Source: Cliona cf. orientalis (lineage: Eukaryota > Porifera > Demospongiae > Clionaida > Clionaidae). From it: a DNA stretch of 64,000 bases. Location of the stretch: NCBI GenBank assembly GCA_963930775.1, contig OZ005698.1:248001-312000 (forward strand), read 5' to 3'. Positions within the stretch are counted from its first letter, which is position 1, and each line of letters opens with the position of its first letter. The translations under genes were made by a program, and so were the position numbers. This document shows positions 11,471 to 29,636 of the stretch, one piece after another. Below the pieces are notes generated by a model. It did not search any database. It was not told the origin of the DNA and worked only from the letters and a program-made list of their open reading frames with translations.

Positions 11471-11487
11471 CTGCGCATGCGCAATAA
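11471..11487. promoter_or_regulatory. NRF-1-type palindrome in RPL6/DDX55 divergent promoter
   Basis: CTGCGCATGCGCAATAA contains the TGCGCATGCGCA consensus of the NRF-1 transcription factor. The same 17 bases occur upstream of the SR protein gene at 34273. A CACGTG E-box follows at 11494. Confidence 0.6.
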
Positions 11488-11529
11488 GAAACCCACGTGT
11501 CAGATCCATCAAAGCTAGATCAAGGCGAG

Positions 11530-13923
11530 ATGAGTGCTCCCAACTCTGGGAAGCGGTGGACTGATTTGGAGCCACCGCTGTCTGACTGTTGCCTGAAGGG
11601 TATAGAAGAGCTGGGGTTCGAGTTCATGACGCCAGTACAAGCCTCAACCATTCCCTACTTCATGCAGAACAAGGACGTAGCCGTGGAGGCTGTAACTGGC
11701 TCAGGAAAGACGTTGGCGTTTGTCATCCCTGTAGTGGAGATGCTGATAAAGAGAACTAGTCCGTGGAGCAAGGGTGAAGTTGGAGCACTGGTGATATCCC
11801 CCACGAGAGAGCTGGCCTCCCAGATAGCGTACGTGTTTGGTCCCTTCCTCCCTCCCTCTCTCTCCTTGGCCCTCCTCATTGGTGGACGAGATATCGTTTC
11901 TGACGTGTCCTCTGTGAACGAACAAGGAGCCCAGGTCATCATAGCTACACCTGGAAGGCTAGTTGACCTCCTTTGTCGCCCTGACTGTCAGCTAGCGCTT
12001 GCGGTGAGGTCGCTCGAAGTGCTAATTTTAGACGAAGCCGACCGTCTATTGGAGCTGGGGTTTGAGCAGAGCATAAATACAGTGTTCAGCTACCTACCGA
12101 AGCAGCGAAGAACCGGATTATTTTCTGCCACCCTTACGCAAGATGTAAAGTGTCTGATTCGAGCTGGAATGCGTAACCCAGTCACCATAACTGTGAAAGA
12201 GAGGCAGAGTAGCACACATGGTGAACTCACTCCAACCCCTAACACACTCCATAACTACTATCTAGTCTCGACACCAGAGGCAAAAATGGCGAAACTTTTC
12301 ACTCTACTTGGACAGCTCCACGATAAGAAGATCATCGTCTTCTTTGCCACGTGTGCATCTGTCAGCTACTTCGCTGTGCTGACTAAGCGTTTATTCCCCT
12401 CAGTGACAGTTTTAGCCCTTCACGGTCGAATGCACAGTAAGAGACAAAAATGCTTTGATGCATTCTCCAGCTCTAGTAGTGCCGTTCTGATGTGTACGGA
12501 TGTAATGGCTCGTGGTGTAGACTTCCCTCTCGTGGATTGGGTGGTACAGTTTGACCCTCCCTCCTCCACGAAGGCTTTCGTCCATCGCTGCGGGCGGACG
12601 GCTCGGATTGGTCACACGGGGCAGGCCGTCGTGATGCTGCTGGAATCAGAAGTGTCCTATGTCGATTTTCTTAAGCTGAATCAGCACATTTCTCTCGAGC
12701 GTTTTGAACTTGCAAGCGAGGGTGAGGGGTCAGATGGAGATACTGTGAAGAGAGTAAGAGAATTGGCTGTGAAGGAAAGGCAAGTAGTTCATTTAAGAGA
12801 CGTGGTAGCAAGGGCTTATCGAGGCGCGTAAGCCCTTGGTGATAGTTGATCATGATAATGATATTATTATGATGTTGTATAGGGAGATATTTGAACAGGG
12901 GAAGAGAGCGTTCGTTTCATTCGTCCATTTTTACTACAAACACGAGTGCAAGTTGATATTCCAAGCCAAAGGTATCGCATGACTCCACACTGATCACTTT
13001 CCTATTGATAGCAATTTGTACATTTGCTGTACTCATCACAACCTACTCATGTACCTGAACATGTTACACGAACAATCACAACATTGAACATGATCATCGC
13101 TATATTATACAGGTTTGGATTTGGTAGGGCTTGGCCACGGCTACGGTCTACCCCACCTGCCGAGCATGCCGGAACTCAAAGACAAGGATCTGTCCAAATT
13201 CACTCCTCATACCATCCCACCGTCGAGGATACCTTACCGAGACAAGGCCAGGGAGAAGAAGAGAAAGCTACTCTTACAACAGCCAGGTGAGAGAGAAAGA
13301 TGGGGAAGAGGGAGAGAGAGGTGGGGGGATAGAGAAAGGGAGAGAGAGAGAAGAAGAAGAGAGAGGGGGTGGTGTGGGGTGTACGCATGAGTGTGTGTGT
13401 GTGTGTGTGTGTGGGCCGAAGTATAATACATATATTCCCCCCACTCATGCACGACATGTGGTGACTGATGGTTTTGTATTGTGGTCATGATAGTGCAATC
13501 GGAGAAGACTCAACGTCATTTGGGTACAGTCAAGGTATGTGCTTGCTACCTCGTATCAATGAGTGTTTATTATTCTTATGATTTCTCGATTTAGTCTAAA
13601 CGAAAACGACTCGCGTCAAAGCCACTACCCAGTGCAAAACGAAAAAGAAAGAGACATAGAGAAGTAAGTCTTGATGATGTTGTTTAGTAGCTAATTTGCA
13701 GCTGAGAAGTAGAATAATAAAATTTTTTTCTTGCAGGAATTTAGCGAAGCAGAGCTCGATGAGTTGGCGAAAGAGGCAAGACTTTTGAAGAAGTTCAAAG
13801 CTGGAAAGGTTTGTAAACGGGAAAATGATTGTGTGTAGTTTTGTTATTGGATTGTCACATTCTTTTCATTGACTGCAGATCTCCAAGAAGCAGTTGGAAG
13901 CCGCTATAGACGCAGATATTTAA
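11530..13923 (+). CDS. DDX55: DEAD-box RNA helicase DDX55 (Spb4 family)
   Basis: One long exon of about 1.3 kb encodes the whole helicase core; shorter exons encode the tail. The motifs run in order: Q motif (FEFMTPVQASTIP), AVTGSGKT (Walker A), PTRELA, ATPGRL, DEAD, SATLT, ARGVDFP and HRCGRTARIGH. The family-specific part follows: FVSFVHFYYKHECKLIF, then LGHGYGLPHLPSMPEL and the basic C-terminus ending RLLKKFKAGKISKKQLE, all DDX55/Spb4 features. Yeast Spb4 acts in 60S ribosome biogenesis in the nucleolus. The first in-frame ATG is at 11530; a longer reading from 11497 would need a GTG start. Divergent from RPL6, another large-subunit gene. Confidence 0.95.
13391..13413. repeat. (GT)n microsatellite
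   Basis: About eleven GT units in a DDX55 intron, just after a long purine-rich (GA)n stretch at about 13285-13370. Confidence 0.9.
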
Positions 13924-14047
13924 TTTTTTTTTCAAATTACATGTATGTGGTGTGTGTACAAATTATTCGCATTAATTTTTGTCTTTCATGGGTGCGGTGT
14001 GCAACGAGTTATGAGTGCGCGCACTGTTTGTACATAGCACAATAGTA

Positions 14048-14057
14048 TGCGCATGCG
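14048..14057. promoter_or_regulatory. NRF-1-like half palindrome upstream of 14-3-3
   Basis: TGCGCATGCG about 100 bp before the 14-3-3 start codon, in the 235-bp DDX55/14-3-3 spacer. Weaker match than the copies at 11471, 34273 and 53687. Confidence 0.4.
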
Positions 14058-14158
14058 TGCATGGCGTATGCACATGCAACTCGCAATCTTATTGCGAAAG
14101 AATCAGTATAAGGTCACAACCTTGGATTTTTCTGGCAGCCAAAAAGGAGAAAAAAAAG

Positions 14159-15637
14159 ATGGCAGATAGGGAAAATAACGTGTATCTGGCAAAATTAGCC
14201 GAACAAGCAGAACGATATGATGGTAAGTCGGCAAAAATCATGTCGAGTAGGCCTGCTCTCACCCTGGCCAAAGTTTAATAATACTTCATCTCTCTACCTT
14301 TTTTTTTTTTTGGTTCAGAAATGGTTGAGGCCATGAAGAAGGTGGCTATGTTGAAGACAGATCTGAAGCCAGAGGAGAGGAACCTGTTCTCTGTGGGCTA
14401 CAAGAACATCATTGGCACGAGGCGTGCCTCTTGGAGGGTCATCTCGTCTCTGGAAGCAAAGGAGAAGGCCAAGGAAGAGGAAGCCAGCAGCGTCAAGCTA
14501 GAGGCTATCAAAGATTTCAAGGGACAGATCGAGAAGGAGCTGAAGGAGATCTGCTTCGATATCTTTAATGTGTTAAAGGAGTACATTATTCCGTCGGCTA
14601 CTGAACTTGAGAGCAAGGTCTTCTTCAATAAAATGTGAGATATATTTATTATCACGACAGCCTGTTTAATAATATAGACACCTGCAGGGGAGCAAGGCTT
14701 TCCGGGTCAAGTGGCATAAACGGCACCCAAATTTTTGTGTGCTATTGTGACAGGGTTTTAGGTCACCGGTATCTTCTATGGTTGAAAATTTTCGCGGTGC
14801 CGTTCTTGCCACTTGATCCGGCTTTCCTTGTATCGGGGGGGGGGGGGGGGGGGAGTGGGATTGCCTGTATAATTCTAAAAAGCTGGCACTTCTGTACGTA
14901 CTTTGAAAATAGACAATACGAAAGCTACACCCGTGTGGTTGTAACTTTGTGTGTTGCAGGAAGGGCGACTATCATCGCTATCTGGCCGAGTTCACCACTG
15001 GCGATGATAGAAAAAGCGCTGCTGAAGATGCACTCGCTGCCTACAAGGCGGCCTCTGATTTGGCACTAGGTGACGAGGGTCTCCCCACGACGCACCCGAT
15101 CCGTCTAGGAATGGCTCTCAACTTCTCTGTGTTCTACTACGAGATCTTATCCGACAAAGAGCGTGCGGTGAAGCTGGCCAAGAGTGCCTTCGATGACGCA
15201 GTGTCTGAGCTGGACTCACTCTCTGAGGAGTCGTACAAGGACAGCACTCTGATCATGCAGCTGCTGCGAGATAACCTAACTCTGTGGACTTCTGATGAAG
15301 GAGAAGATGAAGGTGAGAGGGAGAGAGAGGGAGGGGGAGAGATTTAAGAGAGAGAAGAGTGAGAGGGGAGGGAGGGAGGTAGAGGTAGAGAACAAGTTAT
15401 TAGTTGATATTCTAATCAGGAAGTTTTTCAATTCCAACTGTCACCTCCTCAAGCCCCATCACCTCGCATATCCATTTAATGCATACTTTTGATAATGGTG
15501 AACCAAATATGGACACCTGCTATATAGGAGTACACCATTGTGTCCACGAGGGACTATTACACAATGTCATGCTCCCCCTCTCTCTCTCCACGCACACACA
15601 CTTCACAGATGAAAAAGGTGGTGACAATGCGGAATGA
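14159..15637 (+). CDS. 14-3-3 protein, epsilon-like
   Basis: Four coding exons, about 240 residues, the usual family length. The family signatures are [20 protein letters not shown] at the N-terminus, [27 protein letters not shown] and [15 protein letters not shown] at the end. 14-3-3 proteins are dimeric cytosolic adaptors that bind phosphoserine motifs; the K, R, R and Y residues of the phosphopeptide pocket are in recognisable contexts (YKN, RRASWR, GDYHRY). The acidic tail is short (DEKGGDNAE). Similarity looks closest to the epsilon class, which is usual for early-branching animals, but I would not name a paralogue. The intron between exons 2 and 3 carries a foldback element at 14692-14830. 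Confidence 0.95.
14692..14830. repeat. Foldback element, family H copy 1
   Basis: Starts near GGGTCAAGTGGCATAAACGG and ends CTTGCCACTTGATCCGG; the reverse complement matches the element at 30406 almost throughout. In a 14-3-3 intron; a poly-G run follows at 14836. Confidence 0.8.
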
Positions 15638-16323
15638 GTTACAGCCTAAGAGGTAACTCTACAACACTAATCAAGAGTGAATTACTGTAATTTTTATGAG
15701 ATATCACAATCTTTTATGAAAATTTAATTTGCAAACTCCTTAATCCTTGTAAATTGTTGCTAATAGATACTGTTTTCAATAATATAGTCTTCTGTATACT
15801 TTGAGATGGAGAGAGAGAGAGAGAGAGATTAAGAGAGAGCACACCGCCACCTTACCTATCATGGAAGGATAGAGTTTCATGTAATGCATATTCTAATTCC
15901 GTAATTGATCATTTGGTTGATCTTGTGAGGAAGGAAGCTGGCCCTAATTCAGTTAGTCTTGGCCAGAGCAGCTGCAGCCAAGTGGCTTCTGCTAAGAGTT
16001 GGGGGCAGTGTCAAAGGAGTATGTCACTCCTACATCAAACATGGGACATTGAGGAGTACTAAAGACTAATCAAGAAGTGGCCATCACTATATAACCCCTG
16101 TATAGCCCATCCTATAAGGGCCAAAAAAGTTTGGTATGTGTAAATTAAAACCACAGCCATGTAGGGTGCAGCAAGGGGTCAATTATCATAAGGAGTGGGT
16201 GCATGTCCACAAGTATGCACCACTGATCTGCTGGAACTGCAAATTAAAAAAAAAAGTGCTGACAATGCAAAAAAGGAAGCACAATGTATGTGAATTGATC
16301 AATGTCATAAATAAATTTAATGA
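15638..16323. other. Convergent intergenic spacer, 14-3-3 / USP30
   Basis: No gene recognised. Holds a (GA)n run at about 15806-15838. A segment at 15722-15750 (TTGCAAACTCCTTAATCCTTGTA) resembles 16330-16356, inside the end of the USP30 terminal exon, suggesting a local duplication. Confidence 0.5.
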
Positions 16324-19060
16324 TTAAATTGGCAAACTCCTAACTCCTTGTACAGGTATTCCAGAAGAGTCTGTTCGAGAGTAAAAGAGCATGTAAGCTT
16401 TACAGTTTAACACATCTTCGGCCTGACTGGCATACACGCTTGTATCGGACGTGTACACCCACTGCCTGTGGGTGGAGCCACACCTCCTATAGGTGACGTA
16501 ATGTCCAGAGAAGGGTCCGCCCATGTGCTCGACAACGGCCACTAGTTTATATTTAACCCTTCCAGAACTGGGCGGTGGTTGTCGCAGTAGCCAGCTGGCG
16601 TCGAGAGAGAGGGGAAAAGTGACGAAGGTGTCGTTCTTGAACATGGTACCGTTGGGAAGCCATGTGGTGCGGTTGAAGTGGATGCAGAGAGAATTGGGAG
16701 GACGACCTAGCTGAAGACGCTTGCTAAACTCTCTCTTACTCTTCACGCCAGCAACCTGGAGAGAATTTTGTCAATACTATAAATTTTAATAATAGTTATA
16801 CAGTAGATAGGGATATTTTCGCTGGCAAAATATTTTGCTTGAAAAATTTTCGCATAGTCTAAATTTTGTTGCCAGACCAAAATAGGTATAGGTCGACATA
16901 CATTACACAAAATATTTCACGTGTTTAATTTTTGTCGGAAAAGGTCATCGACGAAAAATTTTTAACGGAGAAAATTTCGCAATCTTCGGTGTACTTGCTT
17001 TTAGGGGAACTACCCTTTGTCTCCAGGCCGACTAGATACCAGCTTCTAAATTCACCCCAGCTTTCAACATGCAATATTGAAAAGATGCCTATTATATAGC
17101 ATTCTTTACTAACCTTGGAGCACTGTGGGCAGTCCACGTCGTGGACAATTTCTTTTTTAGTAAACTCCTGCAGACAGTTGCGCAGAGTAACCTGAGACAG
17201 CAGCACAGACAAGGGGAAAAAAACTTATGTGGATATATTATTTGTAATGGACAGCAGAGGGGGGATTGCGTACCTGAGTGGCTTCACGGGGCAGCGTTAG
17301 AGAGAGACTGTCAAAACACTCGTACTTCATCGGATACTGGACATGATTAAAACACACACAAACAAACAATGCATGTATAGCAATGCTGGCTTAAATTACG
17401 CCACTATATATAACACTATAGCTAATATTCAATTAGTACAATAGCTACAAAGAATGTCATGTCACGCATGATTGTCCGATGTAGCCATCATTGTAGCTAG
17501 ACACGTCAGTAAAGTACTCACAGAGTAGCTGCAGGTGCGACAGAATAGCTCACTGGTGAGCATGCCTTGGAGGGGACACACAAGAGGTCGCTCAGGAGCA
17601 GAGATATAGCCTGCAGAAGGTGGTCAAAAGTATTGGAACAAAATACTGACAATAGCAATGGTTTTCCTTTGATAGGGTATTTAATGGAGAGAGAGAGAGA
17701 TTGATTTACCTGCTCTAGTCCAAGCCACGCTACCAGTAGTTGTGCTGGGTGGCAGCTGCAGAGGTCAGGAATAAAATTAATGAGAAGGGAATTAAGAGGG
17801 TAAATTGCACCAGTATTATACAGTTCGAGACAACACGTGCATTTTCGGCTCGTACCGTTCTGTTGACAGTGATGTGATTGAGGTCTGTCAGCAAACTTGG
17901 GCAGTTCTCCTGGTATGATTATACAATATTATGGGTTAGATAAAAAGAGTATGGTAGAATTAGTTTTTAGGATTGAGCAGATGTTTGGACTTACCATCTC
18001 TTCAGCCAGAGTTGTCATTAAAACATGATACAGCTCATGAGCATCCTATGCATCAGAAATAATATTACCATAAATCGTGAATATTTCATTATTAAAATAT
18101 TTTTGGACAGCCTGGCTTGTATACACACGAAAAACATGCGCAATACTAATGATAATGCGGTACAGGGTCATTTGTCCAAAAATTATTTAACGCTCGGGAT
18201 TCTACATAGAGCCCTTTGGTCTTCTAAATCACGTAGAAACCGACTAAACAATGTCTAACAACTTTAGATCCTAGCAACAATGCCCATAGGCTTGACATAT
18301 AAACTGCTGCCTAGCAACAATCCTAACCATAGGCAACAATTTTTTACAGGTTTATAAGAAAAATTTACAGGTTTATATGAGCTTTTTACAGGTTTATATG
18401 AGAAATAGATACCTGCTTCTGACCAATCAGATAACAGTATTTGTTACAACTAGGATCTAATAATATGCAGATTACCTGTTGCTGGTTATTGATGGACCAC
18501 CGATGCCAAATGAGAGCTCTTAGCACTGCAATGGGAGAGTGGATACCATCTTCCTCCTCACTGAGAACTGAAAATTACACCGTGATAAAAATTAGTGATA
18601 ATTTTATTGTAGGTGTGTACCAGAAAGTGTAGCGAACAGTGCCTGCTCCAGTCGGCCATTGTGCTGCGCTAGGTTTTCCTTCAGCCACTGCTTCACTGCT
18701 GGGAGGCTGGCCAAAGCCTGCAGAAAAATGTATTACATTATGCAAGCACCATCGACTATAAAAAGTAGGATCAATCCCCCTTCCCTTTAATATTAAAATC
18801 TATGATAAATACTGCAATTATAAAGTACCTGCAGAATTGCATTCAAGAAGCAAGTGTTCCCAAGATTGGCGAGACCAGGGCAACGACCTGCATGTCAAAG
18901 CACACATCCATGATGCAGTGCAGTGAAGCTTGTCTGTCATTGAAAAATGACCTCGTTTTCTGAACCAGTCTGGACCCCACAGCACGTATATACCAGCACA
19001 CACTGCGAGACCAAGAGCGGCCACCGACAGAAACGTAGTTTGCGAAGTGAGATGATCCAT
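16324..19060 (-). CDS. USP30: Ubiquitin carboxyl-terminal hydrolase 30
   Basis: The N-terminus has one hydrophobic segment (FLSVAALGLAVCAGIYVLW) directly followed by GPDWFRKRG, the same arrangement as human USP30, the deubiquitinase anchored in the mitochondrial outer membrane that opposes Parkin-driven mitophagy. Exon 2 gives the Cys box GLANLGNTCFLNAILQ. Zinc-ribbon pairs CRTC and CPQC are present, as is YECFDSLSLTLP. The His box is GGPFSGHYVTYRR. After it comes QWVYTSDTSV, in which a Ser aligns with the unusual catalytic Ser of human USP30. Many small exons (about 11) are needed; I traced the conserved ones but not every short middle exon. The stop at 16324 ends a tail (IPVQGVRSLPI) not seen in vertebrates. 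Divergent from PRKRIP1. Confidence 0.88.
16799..16993. repeat. Foldback MITE-like element, family D copy 1
   Basis: TACAGTAGATAGGGATATTT at one end; the other end is diverged (AATCTTCGGTGTA). The body shares AGGTATAGGTCGACATAC and AAAGGTCATCGACGAAAAA-type stretches with the copies at 43945 and 58947. In a USP30 intron. Confidence 0.8.
18264..18462. repeat. Inverted-repeat region with internal tandem units in USP30 intron
   Basis: TTTAGATCCTAG at the left is mirrored by CTAGGATCTAA at the right. Between them, a TTTACAGGTTTATATGAG-type unit is repeated three times (about 18346-18405) and CCTAGCAACAAT occurs twice. Noncoding. Confidence 0.6.
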
Positions 19061-19171
19061 GCTGCCGGCGCCGCTAACTTCCTAAGATTCCAATTAATGC
19101 GCCCCTACACCACGAACGACCCCTTACCAGTTTGAGTGGCGCCGTTCTATTTGAAGCGCACCAAAATATCT
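19061..19171. promoter_or_regulatory. Putative bidirectional promoter, USP30 / PRKRIP1
   Basis: 111 bp between divergent start codons; no TATA box seen. Confidence 0.5.
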
Positions 19172-20152
19172 ATGAGTGAGGAGGCAGAATTGGAAGAAGA
19201 TGAGGGCAGTGGGAGGAGGAGGGGGATCAAGACACTCAGAGATGTGCAAAAAGTTCAACTAGAAAAGCTCATGGCAAATCCAGTAAGCATCTATTAATCT
19301 AAAATTGTTGGACGCTTGTCACATGAATAATTATACTGTAGGACAAGCCAGTACCTATTCCAGAGCGTCCCAAGGATTGGAAACCGAGAGATGCACCTGA
19401 TTTTGTCCGTTTCTACATGGGTGAGAATTTTAGAAATATCTGGGTTTGTCTTGATTTTACAGTCTTTCTCATGCGCACTAATAAGTCTTCACAAAAGAAT
19501 GGATCCTATATAATTTAATCAAATCTTGCTAATTTTCCCTGTACATATATAGGTTCGAGTGCTGGTGCTGGTAGTGAGGTGTTCCATGTCTACCGTCACC
19601 TGAGACGGCGTGAGAACATTCGCCAGCAGTGGATCTCTGAGACGGCGCAGAGGGACGACAAGGACGTTGAGTTCCAGGAGAAGCTTGCCTCCAACTGGAA
19701 AGCCGCCGAAGAGAAGACAGCAAAGAAAAGAGCCAAGAGGTGAGAAACCAGCTATAGCATGACATTATGATAAGTTAATTAGCCTAATATTTGTAGGTAA
19801 CTTTAAAAAATTATAATATTTTGACGCACCAAATTTGCTCAAAAAGCAAGTTTTTGCCCGTGTAAGCTGTGCCCCCTCTCGCCCCATTCCCAATACATAA
19901 AATCACATTATAGTATGACAGAATATCAGTATTATGGTGACATTGTGTATTGTACGCAGATTAAAACGGAAGCAGCGTAAATTGGAGAAGAAAACATCCT
20001 CATCAAAGGAAGGGGTGTCTAAGGGAGACGGTGGAGCTAAAGGGGATGTGGGTGGAGCTAAGGCAGAGGAGGAGTCAGAGGAGGAAGGGGGCGGGGCTGG
20101 CAGCAGCGGAGGAGAGGAGGAGGAACCACACTTTGTCATCGGAGGAAGATAG
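19172..20152 (+). CDS. PRKRIP1: PRKR-interacting protein 1 homologue
   Basis: Four exons, about 190 residues. The family hallmark MGSSAGAGSEVFHVYRHLRR is present, preceded by KLMANPDKPVPIPERPKDW, and followed by a long basic helix (WKAAEEKTAKKRAKRLKRKQ) and an acidic Gly/Glu tail; the same order as human PRKRIP1. The protein is nuclear and in human cells is a component of the catalytic-step (C*/P) spliceosome, where its long helix bridges subunits. The start at 19172 is the first ATG after the shared promoter with USP30. An AATAAA signal lies at about 20345. Confidence 0.92.
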
Positions 20153-20431
20153 CAGCTCTAATGAATGTCGTATAGGATGATGCAATCTGATCGTAAATTA
20201 AGACTCTGTGACATTTGTTTACCGCTTGTTCTTATATCATTAATTTTTAACATTAATTTTGTTTCTTTATCATTATCAACAGCTACTATAATTATTATTA
20301 TTTGACTTGAACATGATCTGAATGATTGGGTCCCAACAAAATCGCAATAAATTTCGGGCCCGGGGGCCTATATTTTCGCGGAGAGCGAACGACCCTGTAC
20401 CGACCGTGTCTTGTATGCAAGAGCAGCCATC

Positions 20432-22704
<2,273 letters not shown>

Positions 22705-23238
22705 TTGTTGCTGGAAAAATTAATGGTGACACTGTTATAAGATGTTGTTCATAGGACTGATAATATTATTATAATAAAAAATTTACCATAATATTATACC
22801 ATTTTGTCGTCGATGTGTCATGTGCATGCATGCAACCAGCCAGCCCCAGTAAATATTATCAGCATACATTTCCAAACTATACTTGAACATTGTAAGAGAG
22901 AGCCTTGGTGCAAAGTGCACTGCTGTTAGTACAAGAGGAGACAAAAAAAAAAAAGTAAATTGTACATGTGGAGTGATATATATGTGGTGGGATATAAGAA
23001 ACACTCTTTAAATTAATATTAAAAGTCTAATAATAAATACCACTATAACAATAATAGACAAGGAGATGCCACGACCACCACACTTAGTGTGGTGAAAAAT
23101 GTAGTTTATAATAATTATTAGTAAGAGACACACGAGACAGTAATACATATTTAAGAGCACAACGGGAGCAAAAAGTAAAGGAAAAGGCGCCCACGTATAT
23201 AGTTCTATTTAAGAGAAAGAGAGAAATAATTTCAGAGA
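22705..23238. other. Convergent intergenic spacer, AKR7 / PP1
   Basis: AT-rich 3' flanks of two genes that end towards each other. No gene or RNA recognised; several AATAAT/AATAAA-like signals (for example 23031-23037). Confidence 0.55.
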
Positions 23239-27452
<4,214 letters not shown>

Positions 27453-27724
27453 GGCCGTATAGTAGTTGTTTTTTATCGGAGAGCTGAGACGGTGGTGTGG
27501 ATGGGCTCTCGAATTAACTTCTCTGGCAGGCCCTCCCTGGTGTACGGTACCGGGCAGTGGGATGGGGTTGTACTTCAAAAAATTCCTCGCACGTGACCAA
27601 CCATGATGTCATATCGCGAAAATACTGTCGTTTTGCGCGATGATTTTCAAAGGACAACGATCGGTACGGTATCGTCAACATTTTCTATCCCCACGTGTTG
27701 TATTATATCTAGGAAGAGGAGAAG
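27453..27724. promoter_or_regulatory. Putative bidirectional promoter, PP1 / C1QBP
   Basis: 272 bp between divergent start codons. Contains a CACGTG E-box at about 27692, 33 bp before the C1QBP start codon. Confidence 0.5.
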
Positions 27725-29457
27725 ATGGCACATGTGGCATTAAGACTGGGAATCAGAGCTCTATGTAGAAGCCGTATTGTATCAGGAAATCTATCCTATA
27801 ATATTATTATGGCGAAATCATCCACCTTGCGGGCACTGAATCTATTGAGCTCCTTTAGATTCTACTCCAATGGAGGCGAGCTAGCTCCTACTGTAGCGGC
27901 ATGTGTAAATTTCCAGTATAATGAGCTGATGTAAATTATTTTGAATATCTCCTTGCAGCCACTTCCAAGCTTGCTAAGCAAGTATCTACAGAGCTGAAAC
28001 TGGAGCAGAGACCAGCCGCGGAGGATCTGGCAAGTGGATTTACCTCGTTCGAGCTGAAATTGGACGGAGCTCTGGCCACTCTGACTCGTAGCCACAGCCA
28101 GGAGCAGGTCAAGGTTCAAGTGGATGCTAATCATGCGATCGAGGCTGGCGGTGATGGAGAAGAGTTTGATGGAGTAGAGAGTGATGAGGAAGGTGGTATG
28201 GACGAGGAATCTGAGGTAATGATTTACCATAATAATTATTTATTTTAGTTAGATTTCACTCGTACACTAATGTGGCATAATTATTACATTAAATAATATT
28301 TTTCATCTTTATGCGAGTAATAATGCCCAAAACAAGAATTAGCTAAAAATCTCTTGCTTCTTCAATAATTTATGAGAATTGCTATAAATTTATTTCAGCC
28401 ATTCTTTGTCCCAACATTCACTGTGACTATCACCAAACCATTGGTATGTCCCTTTAATAATAATTACAATTAATGTTTATTATTATACCTTCAGCTGTTC
28501 CTCATAATTTTTGTCCATAGGGGGATGCGATGATGTTTGACTGCTCCTTTGCTGAGTATGGTGACTACAGTGAGATGGGCAATGCCTGGGACAGCATGCA
28601 GATCAACTCGATATCTGTGATCCCAGAGAGCACAGCTGATACAAGTGTGGAAAATGTCTACTCAGTAGATACAGCAAACATGAGTGATGTAAGGCTGTGT
28701 AATTACAGCATATTATCGCTATAATTATAACTATGTAGCTACTGGGGATGTGGTCAAGTTTTCATGTGGTCAAGTTTTCATAATATGAAAAACTTGACCA
28801 TCCCCAGTAGCTACATAGTTCTAATGGTGCATGTGGTAAAAGGTCGTCAATATACACATCGATGCTGGGGCCTCAATCGCAGAGATGGAGTCTAAGACCG
28901 ACTCTCGACTTCGAGTTTCGATGCTTCAATCAACTCGACAGCACGGTACAGCTTCCGAACTTCAGATCGGTCGTGGCATGACGCGTGCTATAAATAGCGC
29001 AAGGCTAGCTTTATTTATCCACAGGATTACGTCAGCCAAGAGAACGCGTGAAGTTCGGCCAGCATTACTTGTAGGAGAAAGTAGCACTCAGCTTTTAATG
29101 TATTCGCTGGGTATGTATGTAAGTTAATATATGATTCTATCGATTTTCAGGTCTCAGAAGTGTTCTGTAAAGGCTCTGAATTTTAGCGCTATGACGACAT
29201 AGGTTACATCATAATTACAACATAATTACCTTTAACTGCAAAAAAGTAAATTTATACTGGGGATGTAATTATAATATGAAACACGGCCATTATTTGTACC
29301 AATACAGGAGCTGTATTCTGCTTTTGTGGAGTATCTTCAAGAGAGGAAAATTGATGAAACGTTTGCGAATGAGATCTTGCAGTTCTACCGAAACTTTGAG
29401 CATCAGTGCTACATTAAACACTTCCTTGAGTCAGTCAAGAAATTTGTTTCAAGTTAA
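27725..29457 (+). CDS. C1QBP: Complement component 1 Q subcomponent-binding protein (p32, mitochondrial)
   Basis: Five exons, about 250 residues. The N-terminus is Arg-rich, without acidic residues for about 50 positions, fitting a mitochondrial presequence. Family matches follow: acidic segments (VESDEEGGMDEESE), FTVTITKPLGDAMMFDCSF, then the last exon LYSAFVEYLQERKIDETFAN and FYRNFEHQCYIKHFLESVKKF, the C-terminal helices that build the p32 doughnut trimer. p32 resides mainly in the mitochondrial matrix and supports mitochondrial translation. The stop at 29455 is followed by AATAAA at 29522, only about 110 bp from the convergent DENR stop. An intron contains a strong hairpin at 28729-28820. 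Confidence 0.92.
28729..28820. repeat. Near-perfect inverted repeat in C1QBP intron
   Basis: AACTATGTAGCTACTGGGGATG is mirrored by CATCCCCAGTAGCTACATAGTT with GGTCAAGTTTTCAT arms inside, and the GTGGTCAAGTTTTCAT unit is duplicated at the tip. A fragment (TACTGGGGATGTAATTATAA) recurs at 29255. Confidence 0.85.
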
Positions 29458-29636
29458 TAATTTATTGTTTTGTACATTAAAGCTATTAATATTAAATTTT
29501 TAATAGTGATTTTTGTGCTGCAATAAAATTAAAATAATAAGTTCATCTTTTCTGGTCTCCTATGTATTCAATTAAATCGTCTTCAACCTGCATGGAAATT
29601 TTTGATCGATATCATCGGTCGGTATTTCTAGCAAAA

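Noticed and set aside
11497-11529. N-terminal extension of DDX55
   Set aside because: Would require a GTG start; the first ATG at 11530 precedes the conserved Q motif.
16136-16327. Small + strand frame with repeated Cys
   Set aside because: No start context or homologue; partly formed by repeated TGTAAATTAAAA-type sequence in the 14-3-3/USP30 spacer.
18346-18410. CRISPR-like direct repeats
   Set aside because: Three short direct repeats within a eukaryotic intron, without spacers of regular size; a tandem repeat, not a CRISPR array.
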